A DNA stretch of 36,982 nucleotides from NCBI GenBank assembly GCA_946402415.1, contig CAMIWK010000007.1, positions 1 to 36,982 of the forward strand, in the 5' to 3' direction. A program made the position numbers and the translations under genes. Source of the DNA: an uncultured Fibrobacter sp. Its GTDB lineage: Bacteria; Fibrobacterota; Fibrobacteria; Fibrobacterales; Fibrobacteraceae. Shown piece after piece: positions 1 to 8,351 of this stretch. The notes below the pieces were generated by a model. The model saw only the letters and a program-made list of their open reading frames with translations. It was not told the DNA's origin and did not search any database. Each line of letters begins with the position of its first letter. Position 1 is the first letter of the stretch.

Positions 1-643
1 TCTTTTGAACCTGTTGTTGGATTGAGATGTGTGTAGTGTCAATTTCGATTGCGTCATCCGCCTTCTTCAGGGGGGCGTTTGCGCGGGAAGAGTCCAGGCG
101 GTCCCGTTCAGCGAGATTGGCCAGAACTTCTTCATAAGTTACCTTTTCGCCCTTTTCAAGGAGCTCCTTGTAGCGGCGTTCAGCACGGACATTCAGGTCC
201 GTGACCATAAAAAACTTGTACTTGGCGTCGGGAAACACAACCGTGCCAATATCGCGACCATCCAGAATGCAGCTCTGCCTCTTGCCGATTTCACGCTGCT
301 GTTTGGTCATAGCGGCCCGGACCGACGGCAGGGCGCAGTATATGCTCACGTTGCTGGAGACCTTCATACCGCGAATTTCAGCCTCGCGAGAGACCCCATT
401 AATCAAGATATGGTTTTCGGCATCAAACCCGAGGGTCAGGTTTTCCAGCAATTTGTCCATGGCGGGGCCATCCTCGGCAGGCAGTCCCGCATCCAGAGCC
501 ACGAGGGTCACAGCGCGGTACATTGCGCCAGTGTCCAGATAGGTGATTCCCAGGGTCTTGGCGACAATCTTAGCGGTAGTACTCTTGCCGGTACCCGATC
601 CGCCATCCAGGGCTATCACGAAATTCTCGCCACTTTTAGTCAT
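1..643 (-). CDS. cmk: Cytidylate kinase (3' end truncated by window edge)
   Basis: Translated by eye on the minus strand from ATG at 643: MTKSGENFVIALDGGSGTGKSTTAKIVAKTLGITYLDTGAMYRAVTLVALDAG...RQSCILDGRDIGTVVFPDAKYKFFMVTDLNVRAERRYKELLEKGEKVTYEEVLANLAERDRLDSSRANAPLKKADDAIEIDTT. P-loop GGSGTGKST, LDTGAMYRA and DGRDIGTVVFPDA are cytidylate kinase motifs. Open through base 1, so absent from the ORF track; the + strand ORFs here are antisense. Confidence 0.95.
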   Translation of the reverse strand, partial: MTKSGENFVIALDGGSGTGKSTTAKIVAKTLGITYLDTGAMYRAVTLVALDAGLPAEDGPAMDKLLENLTLGFDAENHILINGVSREAEIRGMKVSSNVSIYCALPSVRAAMTKQQREIGKRQSCILDGRDIGTVVFPDAKYKFFMVTDLNVRAERRYKELLEKGEKVTYEEVLANLAERDRLDSSRANAPLKKADDAIEIDTTHISIQQQVQK

Positions 644-991
644 AAGTGGGGCGAAATATAGAAAAAAGGATCTTCCATGTATAACCTGTGTGATATTTCC
701 GTTCATTTTCGGGTTAAATGCCAGGGTTGACTATTGCGCAGGAAGAAAACATCCCATATTTCTTGCCGAAGGAGCGTCCTGCCAAGGTTTGCAAGAAGCC
801 AAACCACGCCCTCACATCTGACGCGATTTATAAGAGGAATTGGAATAACCTTAAGCAGTTGTTCCGAGGAACGTGCTAGATGGATTATGCAATGCTAAAA
901 TCCCTGCTGACTGACAGGTCGAATAATTTATGCGGACTCTCAACTATTTGTCATTGAAGTATGGTGAAAAAATATCAAGTTTTAGTGAGAT

Positions 992-1003
992 GGGGGGGGG
1001 GGG
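992..1003. repeat. Homopolymeric G12 tract in intergenic DNA
   Basis: 12 consecutive G at 992-1003 (agatGGGGGGGGGGGGcacat). Confidence 0.9.
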
Positions 1004-1152
1004 CACATTTCTTTGGATTAGACAGAATGTTATTTGCCCCCTCCTAATCTTCTTGATTCTACAACGACAAAGTCCTTGTCTGTTAACAGTTGACAGATAT
1101 TTAGGCCATCCTGTTATTCTTACTTTATGCTTGTTGCTTTTATCAGACAGGT

Positions 1153-1497
1153 TTAGTTTGGGTCATCAGAACTCCGAATGATGAGAGCATCATTTATTAA
1201 ACCGCCACAAATTCGACGTGGGGCAAGATTAGCATTCGTAAGTTCTTGCCATATTTCTTCAATCATGGATTCTCCTGCATCTTGCAAGAGAACCTTGCCT
1301 AAATATGTTGATTCTGGAAGCGGAATTCCGTTATATTCCCGAAAGAAATTGTGCTTTCCGAAGATTTCGTCTCTTTGGGGTGTTGTTGAATCGTCTGAAT
1401 CTGAGTCAATGGTGATAATCATCCATTGAGCGTCGTTTTCGTCATTAATTCTTCGGATGATTTCTGCAGCTTTCTCTATAGCTTCGTCATACCACAT
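1153..1497 (-). CDS. Hypothetical 114-aa acidic cytoplasmic protein at the end of the RHS array (orphan immunity candidate)
   Basis: ORF MWYDEAIEKAAEIIRRINDENDAQWMIITIDSDSDD...; ATG preceded by an AAGGAGT Shine-Dalgarno; no signal peptide. Confidence 0.6.
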   Translation of the reverse strand: MWYDEAIEKAAEIIRRINDENDAQWMIITIDSDSDDSTTPQRDEIFGKHNFFREYNGIPLPESTYLGKVLLQDAGESMIEEIWQELTNANLAPRRICGGLINDALIIRSSDDPN

Positions 1498-1929
1498 AAA
1501 TACTCCTTGTTTTGTATTTAGTTTATAATCTAAAGATGTCTTTTTGGTGGTAAAAATCCAACCACTTTGTTCGAAATGCCCTTACGACGTGATGTAAATC
1601 ACACTATAAGGGGTCAATACGACAATAAAATACTCCGTGTCACCGATTGATCGTCCTAATGACAATTTGATTAATCGGACGGTCTTTATTTTATAGAGCG
1701 TCTCTCGGAAAAAAGTCGAGATGTATTTCAATCTCAGCAAGTCCAACAGGTCCCACCTCGTTTCCAAGGAAGAAATCAAACTGATTTTGAGCAGACCCTC
1801 GGACACTGCGGACACCCTGGTGCTCATTTTCTGCGAAGAAGATTCCGTAAATCCGCTCGCAGTTAATAGAATCGAAAAAAAAGATGCTCCCGAAAAGATA
1901 AGGGTCCTGATAATTAGTCTAAACAAACG

Positions 1930-2190
1930 TTAAAACCAAGGTGTATCTGGATCAAAATCGAATTCTGAGAATATTCGATAATTTACATAAGCCCTAGACC
2001 CATCTGGGTATGTAGCTTCCCAAATCACACCAGAATCGTGAAATTCCACCGGAAAGCGAACTTTAGTTCCTCGCAAATCAGCGTAACTTTCATAACCGGT
2101 TGCTGTTTTTCTAAATAAACCGGCACCAAGATACTGGTTGTTGTTCGGAATATCCTTGAATTCAATCCCATACAGATGTTCTTTTGCCAT
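1930..2190 (-). CDS. Hypothetical 86-aa protein at the end of the RHS array
   Basis: Likely start is ATG at 2190 (MAKEHLYGIEFKDIPNNNQYLGAGLF...), preceded by AAAAGGAGTG Shine-Dalgarno; the upstream extension to 2304 is unlikely. Confidence 0.6.
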   Translation of the reverse strand: MAKEHLYGIEFKDIPNNNQYLGAGLFRKTATGYESYADLRGTKVRFPVEFHDSGVIWEATYPDGSRAYVNYRIFSEFDFDPDTPWF

Positions 2191-2432
2191 AAACACTCCT
2201 TTTGTTTGTATTTGACAATTCCAAACTATTTCAAAAAGTCCAAACTGGGCAAGGAGAATTTGTAAAAATTTATTTACAAAGAAGTCGCCTTGCGAATGTA
2301 CCAATCAGTTTTCAACGCACAATATGAGGCCGAAAATGAGTAAACTCAAAAAAAAAGAACAAATTCAAATATATCTGTACAAACAGTTACATCATTTTTT
2401 TCATAACCTCTAAATTGCAAGCATATCGCAAC

Positions 2433-2949
2433 TCAGACAGTCCAGTAGATATTCGCGATTGTGCGATACACAGCCATCGTGGACGCGTTATCATCGGCAG
2501 GTTGTGAAGCATCCGCGACCTTGTTGCGACCGAGTCGCTGCGGCATGTTAACCACGACACTGACTCTTTCGCGGGAACCGTTGTGGAACTCCTCGCGGAT
2601 TTCCGTGCCGATGCCGGTGTAGTGCGTAACCTTGACCGAATCCCAGCTTGCCGTGGTAGCCGACTTTGTCAGGAACGTCTTGGAGATGCGCCTGCCCAAC
2701 CCGTCGTACATCATCGAAAGGCGGGCGGTGTCGCTGGAACTACCCGTATTCTTCTGCGGAGGATATTGTGTGAACTCGATAGGCATACCTCTCCAAGCAT
2801 AGGAAATTTTCAGACTTTTGGAGTTGCACAAAGCGTAATACACTACGATTCGGCAATAAAAATGCACAAGTGCATTTTTTGAGATTCTCACCTTTCAAGT
2901 AATTGTCTTCCGTCAAATTACCCTCGGAATTGTACACAAAGTCGCCCAA
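2433..2949 (-). pseudogene. Decayed RHS-core remnant (no toxin tip)
   Basis: Two frames together give GDFVYNSEGNLTEDNYLKGEN...KISYAWRGMPIEF...VTHYTGIGTEIREEFHNGSRERVSVVVNMPQRLGRNKVADASQPADDNAS/TMAVYRT, matching the 7095-8330 cassette and the intact RHS core. It has a frameshift next to a homopolymer and lacks the EWYLKNHLGS segment. Confidence 0.85.
2858..2879. repeat. Perfect 10-bp inverted repeat (AAAAATGCAC-AA-GTGCATTTTT) inside an insert in the RHS remnant
   Basis: Direct reading; an almost identical copy lies at 8242-8263 in the same position of another RHS fragment. Confidence 0.9.
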
Positions 2950-2962
2950 TAGTTGCAGTTTG

Positions 2963-3483
2963 CTAGTGAAGGCGCAGTTCTTGTTTTACGTTTCTTTTTT
3001 TTGAGTGTTCAGCAAATACAGAATCCTTATAGGATCTCTTTATCAAAGAATCTCCATCAAATAAGCTTTCAATATAAGCATAATAAAATGAATCTCGCAC
3101 TAGAGTATCAAAAATTACAATTTTTTCCACTCGTTTGTTCTGCTCCAAATAAAGAATTTCTTTTTTTAAATCTAAAGAAGCATCGTGTTTCTTAAAATAT
3201 TTAAAGGTTTTACAGCTTAAGGCATATATTGTTTTTAAAAAATCTTCTGGTCTAATTTTTAAAGATGAAATAGGTTGTACACCAATGGTAAATTTATAAA
3301 GAAAACTTGAATCAGAAAAACACGAAACACTATACACTGAGTACATTCCGCAATCATATTCAACTTCTTTCAAAAGACTTGATGTTTGTCCCGTTGTATC
3401 ATAATCAGAATAACGGCAAGCCACATTCTTTTGAGCAAAACAGAGGCTTGTCAAAAAAAAATTATCAAATATGTTTTACTCAT
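2963..3483 (-). CDS. Putative secreted immunity protein paired with the HExxH RHS tip; signal-peptide region frameshifted at a T9 run
   Basis: ORF from 3454 has no obvious signal peptide. ATG at 3483 overlaps the toxin stop by 8 nt and reads MSKTYLIIFF then hits a stop because the T run is 9 nt. With 10 T it would read MSKTYLIIFFLTSLCFAQKNVACRYSD. The C-terminal half (IFDTLVRDSFYYAYIESLFDGDSLIKRSYKDS) matches the 8352-8846 product (IYDTTIRDTTYQLKMKSFFINDSLIKRNIEID). Confidence 0.65.
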
Positions 3484-4129
3484 CATCATAAACCCCCATC
3501 TCCTTTGCTGAATTGTAATCATCTAAGTAAATTTTATCTGGTTCGGGCTCATCAGCCATCTTCTTTAAGTTGTCCAAAAATTCCTTTTCTGTTTTTACAT
3601 TTCCAACATCGTTATGACCAGCCTTCATATGAGTATATGGATGATTTAATTCATGACCTGCGGTAATGTAGGTTATAATGGACAGATCCGTGCCATCTGC
3701 ATTCTTATCCACAGGAAAATACACATCATACGTCTTTTTAAAACCAGGTTTATTATGAGCACTAGGTTCAATTTTTGAAATTCTTACAGGTTTTATATTA
3801 AAATAACGATCAGGATCATCATGAGCTCTAGTCATGTTAAATTTTAATGTTTTACTACCATTAAAATTTGTTGATTTCATATACTCAAACAATTGATTGC
3901 CATAATCATTAAACACATTTCCATCCGGATCCACCCCGTTCACCGGATTCACGCCATTCCCGGCGTACAGATTCGGGCTGCTGAATTGTCTCTTCGGGTC
4001 AGCACTAATCCACATTCCGAGCATCGGGTCGAGGTAACGTGCTCCGAAGTAGTCGAGTGCGATTTCGTCATCATACTCTTTGCCCGTGAAATTTTCCGTC
4101 ACCTTGTCGGTTGGCGTCAATTCGAGCAT
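3476..4129 (-). CDS. Displaced RHS-core fragment with HExxH (zincin-like) C-terminal toxin tip; RHS homology extends upstream to about 4190
   Basis: TDKVTENFTGKEYDDEIALDYFGARYLDPMLGMWISADPKRQFSSPNLYAGNGVNPVNGVDPDGN is the RHS core; the tip contains ITAGHELNHPYTHMKAGHND and is homologous to the tip of the 8839-15597 protein. Confidence 0.8.
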   Translation of the reverse strand: MLELTPTDKVTENFTGKEYDDEIALDYFGARYLDPMLGMWISADPKRQFSSPNLYAGNGVNPVNGVDPDGNVFNDYGNQLFEYMKSTNFNGSKTLKFNMTRAHDDPDRYFNIKPVRISKIEPSAHNKPGFKKTYDVYFPVDKNADGTDLSIITYITAGHELNHPYTHMKAGHNDVGNVKTEKEFLDNLKKMADEPEPDKIYLDDYNSAKEMGVYDDE

Positions 4130-4273
4130 TTCACCGAAGGAGCGGTAGTCGTACGCCGCGATTTTCTCGCCGACATCGGTATTGTTCTAGACAATAGATA
4201 ATAAACTGGATTTTAGTTTCCATTATTCAAGAACCATTTGGACGTCATGAATACATTAGTAAATTCAATGAGG

Positions 4274-4666
4274 TTATCGCATGTATTGTCTTATTTGAAT
4301 CTTTTTCTCTTTCAAATTATATAAATAATAGGCATCTCCTCCCATATTGACATCTAAACCTTTTTTGATAATTAGTTCATTATCAAAACCAATATAAAAA
4401 AGTATATAATGTTTTTCTTTTGTTCTTATAAATCTATACAAATAATGCGAAATCTTATATTCTTGTTTTTTTTGTATAAAATGTTTGTAATCAGTAATAC
4501 ATTCATTTAAAGCTGTAAGTTCATTTTCTGAAATAAAATTTCCTGATTCTTTAACAAATTCTATATGTTTATACTCAGGCTTTAAAAATTTAAAAAAAGA
4601 TACATCTTGATTTACCTCATTTGCATAAACCGCTGAAAATAAAAACAAAAAAATCAATATAAACAT
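4274..4666 (-). CDS. Putative secreted immunity protein (130 aa) for the adjacent JAB/DUF4329-type tip
   Basis: Signal peptide MFILIFLFLFSAVYA; starts 11 nt after the stop of the 4678-6417 RHS cassette. Confidence 0.55.
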   Translation of the reverse strand: MFILIFLFLFSAVYANEVNQDVSFFKFLKPEYKHIEFVKESGNFISENELTALNECITDYKHFIQKKQEYKISHYLYRFIRTKEKHYILFYIGFDNELIIKKGLDVNMGGDAYYLYNLKEKKIQIRQYMR

Positions 4667-4677
4667 TTTAACCTCTA

Positions 4678-6417
4678 TTATCTATAAGCATCATCTACAG
4701 GATTCGCAAAAGGATCCGCACCTTTGGGATTAGCTCTAGGACTGCTACAATCCGCAGCAATTCCAGAAGTAGGTACAATTTCCATTTGCAAATCATTTTT
4801 CACATCAGATCCATAACGAAGCAAATATCCACTAGGACCAGAAACAAATGCAGAGCCCTTTGAACGAAAAACATTAAAATTCAAATTAAAATCTTGTGGA
4901 GAAGGAACATCATTACCCAATTCAAAATCATCCAAATACGCTCCATGTGCATGAACAGTTGTTTCAAAAGATTGACCTTTTGTTAAATCAATTGTATTGT
5001 CGAAACGAGCACTAGAAATATCTCCCCGAATCGGTACGTTATAAGAATAAATTTTTACACCATCCTTCTTATAGCTATAAATTGCTGATGAATATTCCAC
5101 ATTATTCCTTATCGCATCATCATTATAAAGTCTTGCGAAATCCTGAGCAGCTTCAATTGTTGAATTAAACGGATCTCCAGGTTTCATTCCATTCAAATCA
5201 GCAAACTTTATCGGGTTGTATCCATTTCCCATGTAAAGATATGGACTAGTGAAAAATCTAGCAAGATCCACACTTATCCACATTCCCAACATAGGATCAA
5301 GAAGTCTTGCGCCATGATTAGACAACAGTGTTTCGTCATCCAGTTCTTTTCCAGTATAGTTTTCGGTAACTTTATCCGTTAATACTGTCAAGTCAATTTT
5401 TTCTCCGTAACTTCTATAATCGTAGGCATGCTGCAACATGGGTGGCCCAGCAGTTGTTCCCGTAGTACGATATACAGCCATTGTGGAACCGAGATGATTT
5501 TTCAGATACCATTCAAATTCAGCATTCGCCGAGTCATTGACATCAGCATATTCTATAGCATATCTTCCCAACCCCTGAGGCATATTAATGACAACCTTAG
5601 TTTCGCCATCGCTATTATTCGTACGAATTTCCGTCCCAATCCCTGTGTAATGTGTCGTGAGTTCGTCAGACCATTCCGTTGCATTTGCGATTTTGCGAAG
5701 TCGTGTTTTAGAAATTCTCTTTCCACTACCGTCGTATGCCATTACGAGTTTCAAAGAATCCCCTCCATCCGCCTCTCGGACAAACTCCACGGGCATACCC
5801 CGCCAATCATAGAAGATTTTCATATTCTTAGATTTATCTTCTATCAGGTTTCCTTCAGAATCATAGACGAAATTGCTCGCATCTGACATAATGCGGTCAT
5901 CAGCCGTTCCGCCCATTCCGTTCGCCACGGACTTGAACCTATTAGTGTTGGCATAATAACTATACTCACCACCCTCATTTTTCGCAATACTAGTATCACG
6001 CCGTTGAACGGTCATTCTTCCTTGTGCGTCATACTCAAAGACTTCATCAAAATAGTCCTGCTCTATGTCATCGGCATTTTTCAGCCTATTCAACTGGTCG
6101 TAGGCATAGGCTACATCGCGATACTGGCTAAAGTCCGCATTGCCATGGGCCAGTTCGTGCACCATGCGGCTGATGTTGCCGTTGTACTGCGGAGTGCACC
6201 CGTTGCCGCCGCAATCCTCGTAGTAGAGCGTTTCGGAGTAAAGGGTATTCCCATCTGCTGACTGTACGGCCGCAGTCTTCACTGCTCCGCTAATATGATA
6301 AGTGTAAGTTAGCGTGAGCGAGTTGCCCATGGTCACGGTCTTCACGCCCCCGGTCGGGTAGTACTCATAGTGGACAATGGTGCAACCGTACTTGTCATGA
6401 AAATCTGTTTTATTCAC
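4678..6417 (-). CDS. Displaced RHS-core fragment with JAB/DUF4329-like C-terminal tip
   Basis: Extensive identity to the RHS core of 8839-15597 (YYPTGGVKTVTMGNSLTLTYTYHISGAV... to GARLLDPMLGMWISVD). Tip: NGMKPGDPFNSTIEAAQDFARLYNDD..NNVEYSSAIYSY...VHAHGAY...SPQD (HxHG + SxxD JAMM-like). No signal peptide or RHS N-terminus. Confidence 0.8.
   Translation of the reverse strand: MNKTDFHDKYGCTIVHYEYYPTGGVKTVTMGNSLTLTYTYHISGAVKTAAVQSADGNTLYSETLYYEDCGGNGCTPQYNGNISRMVHELAHGNADFSQYRDVAYAYDQLNRLKNADDIEQDYFDEVFEYDAQGRMTVQRRDTSIAKNEGGEYSYYANTNRFKSVANGMGGTADDRIMSDASNFVYDSEGNLIEDKSKNMKIFYDWRGMPVEFVREADGGDSLKLVMAYDGSGKRISKTRLRKIANATEWSDELTTHYTGIGTEIRTNNSDGETKVVINMPQGLGRYAIEYADVNDSANAEFEWYLKNHLGSTMAVYRTTGTTAGPPMLQHAYDYRSYGEKIDLTVLTDKVTENYTGKELDDETLLSNHGARLLDPMLGMWISVDLARFFTSPYLYMGNGYNPIKFADLNGMKPGDPFNSTIEAAQDFARLYNDDAIRNNVEYSSAIYSYKKDGVKIYSYNVPIRGDISSARFDNTIDLTKGQSFETTVHAHGAYLDDFELGNDVPSPQDFNLNFNVFRSKGSAFVSGPSGYLLRYGSDVKNDLQMEIVPTSGIAADCSSPRANPKGADPFANPVDDAYR
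6126..6363. repeat. 238-bp direct repeat, copy 1 (identical to 10245-10482)
   Basis: Read side by side: GGCTAAAGTCCGCATTGCCATGGG...GCCCCCGGTCGGGTAGTA identical over this span with constant offset 4119; sequences diverge sharply after GTAGTA (ctcatagtgg vs ggtgtaatgg). Confidence 0.9.
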
Positions 6418-6423
6418 AATATT

Positions 6424-7098
6424 TTAAAACGGTTTAAAGGATATTGAATAATCGTTCAAAATCAGGTAATAGGATATATTACGTTTTATCTCTTTCAATG
6501 AAAAATAAGACGTAGGAATGCTACTTGAGAATTGGAACGATTTATCACGAGTTTGAAGTTTGATAAATTTCTCATCCTCTTTTTTTATCATGAATTTACC
6601 AACAACAGGACTTACGTCATATCTCGCAAACAAAGTCTTTATATGAAGGTCGCTGTCCGATGGAGTATAATTCAATATATTTTCTTTTGAATGTACTTGA
6701 GACAATTGACCAGGTTCTTTACGAGAGCGAAGTTCCTTCTTTTCAACCTTGTAGCCTTCATTGCCATTAAAAGACAGAACCCCCTTGGTATATGATTGAG
6801 GAGTATCAAAATAAACCTCGTATGAGCGATTATTTTTTTTCACCCACATACCACATATTAAAATACCATCTAAATCAGACAATTCATCTTTCTTGATGTC
6901 AATGAAAAGATCGCTTCCACGAACACTAATTTTTTCCAATTTTCCGGGAGAGCTGAATTTAAGGTTAATGTGTAATACATCAGATTCCATTTTTTCTTCA
7001 TACACAACATCAACGGAATCCAACGAAATTCCGGCAATTCTATGAGCCCAAAGGGTTGACACGCATAGAAAAATCAACAAGAAAATTTTCATTGTCAT
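6424..7098 (-). CDS. Putative secreted immunity protein (about 224 aa) for the adjacent JAB/DUF4329-like tip
   Basis: Signal peptide MKIFLLIFLCVSTLWA; ATGA 4-nt overlap with the stop of the 7095-8180 RHS cassette (alternative ATG at 7092). Confidence 0.6.
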   Translation of the reverse strand: MTMKIFLLIFLCVSTLWAHRIAGISLDSVDVVYEEKMESDVLHINLKFSSPGKLEKISVRGSDLFIDIKKDELSDLDGILICGMWVKKNNRSYEVYFDTPQSYTKGVLSFNGNEGYKVEKKELRSRKEPGQLSQVHSKENILNYTPSDSDLHIKTLFARYDVSPVVGKFMIKKEDEKFIKLQTRDKSFQFSSSIPTSYFSLKEIKRNISYYLILNDYSISFKPF

Positions 7099-8180
7099 TC
7101 TCCAGGATACGTAATTTCATCTGTAGATGGATCATATTTCATAAAATTATCGGAAGGAGTCATTAAGTATATGGGAATACCATTCTCTTGCGAAAGAGGA
7201 ATATCTCCCTCTCTACTTCCATCATCATTAAGGATGTCTGAAAAGTTTTCACTATCATATTTAGAATCTTCAGCGCCATGCGTATGAGCAACACCCACAA
7301 CCTTATCAAACATTTCTTCACGCCTCGCTATATTGTTTAAATCAAAAATTTTAAAGCCATCCTCTCCAGCCCATAATGGAGATTTTAACGTATGATATTT
7401 GCCATCATCATTCACTAATATGTAGGTACCAGCTTCACGATTCATCCTTTTTGAATCGCCATTTACATAAACAGCCCAATCCTTAGCTGCTTCATCTGGT
7501 GTATTAAATAAATCACCCGGCTTTTCACCGTTCAAATCAGCGAATCTTATCGGATTATACCCATTTCCCATATAAAGATAAGGACTTGGGAAGAAGCGTT
7601 TAGGATCAACACTTATCCACACGCCTAACATGGGGTCAAGAAGTCTCGCCCCATGATTTGACAATTTGGTTTCATCATCCAGTTCTTTTCCTGTGAAATT
7701 CTCGGTGACCTTGTCCGAGGGCTGCGAGAGTGTCACCATCTCGCCGAACGCCCTGTAGTCGTACGCAGCCTTTGTCTCGCCGATATCGGCGGTGTTCGGG
7801 TCCGTGGAGGACACAGTGCCGTACACGAGCATGGTGCTCCCAAGGTGATTTTTCAGGTACCATTCGAATGTCCTGGAGGCGTTATCACCGGCAGGTTGTG
7901 AAGCGTCCGCGACCTTGTTGCGACCGAGTCGCTGCGGCATGTTGACAACGACACTAACCCTTTCGCGGGAACCGCTGTGGAACTCCTCGCGGATTTCCGT
8001 GCCGATGCCCGTGTAATGCGTCACCTTAACCATTTCCAAGCTTGTTGCGGTTGTGGGATTCGTCGGGAGCGTCTTGGAGATACGCCTATCGGTGCAGTCG
8101 TACATCATCGCAAGACGGGTGCTATCACTGAAATTTTCCGTGTTCTGGAGCTTGAATTCGACCGGCATGTCTTTCCCCAA
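7095..8180 (-). CDS. Displaced RHS-core fragment with JAB/DUF4329-like tip; RHS homology continues out of frame to about 8330
   Basis: RHS core (MPVEF...VTHYTGIGTEIREE...TFEWYLKNHLGSTM...GKELDDETKLSNHGARLLDPMLGVWISVDPKRFF). Tip: NGEKPGDLFNTPDEAAKDWAVYVNGDSKRMNREAGTYILV...VGVAHTHGAEDS...GIPIYLMTPSDNFMKYDP resembles DUF4329/JAB-type RHS tips. Upstream FVYNSEGNLTEDKYLRGEN..DWG is in another frame (8105-8320). Confidence 0.8.
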   Translation of the reverse strand: MGKDMPVEFKLQNTENFSDSTRLAMMYDCTDRRISKTLPTNPTTATSLEMVKVTHYTGIGTEIREEFHSGSRERVSVVVNMPQRLGRNKVADASQPAGDNASRTFEWYLKNHLGSTMLVYGTVSSTDPNTADIGETKAAYDYRAFGEMVTLSQPSDKVTENFTGKELDDETKLSNHGARLLDPMLGVWISVDPKRFFPSPYLYMGNGYNPIRFADLNGEKPGDLFNTPDEAAKDWAVYVNGDSKRMNREAGTYILVNDDGKYHTLKSPLWAGEDGFKIFDLNNIARREEMFDKVVGVAHTHGAEDSKYDSENFSDILNDDGSREGDIPLSQENGIPIYLMTPSDNFMKYDPSTDEITYPGE

Positions 8181-8241
8181 TCACAGGAATTTTTCATGCG
8201 CTTGGAATTGCGCAAAGCGCAATACACTACGGTTCGGCAAT

Positions 8242-8263
8242 AAAAATGCACAAGTGCATTTTT
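8242..8263. repeat. Perfect 10-bp inverted repeat (AAAAATGCAC-AA-GTGCATTTTT), copy 2
   Basis: Direct reading; shares flanking insert sequence with 2858-2879. Confidence 0.9.
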
Positions 8264-8351
8264 GAAGTTCTCACCTCGCAAGTATTTGTCTTCCGTCAAA
8301 TTGCCCTCGGAATTGTACACGAAGTTGATTGAAATATTGTTCCTGAAAAAA

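Noticed and set aside
29-821. Plus-strand ORFs 29-661, 201-542, 543-821
   Set aside because: Antisense to or beside a clear minus-strand cytidylate kinase; no recognisable family.
1582-1933. Opposing ORFs 1582-1926 (-, TTG start, hydrophobic N-terminus) and 1721-1933 (+, ATG start)
   Set aside because: Cannot decide which, if either, is real: no strong Shine-Dalgarno or known family on either strand. Left uncalled.
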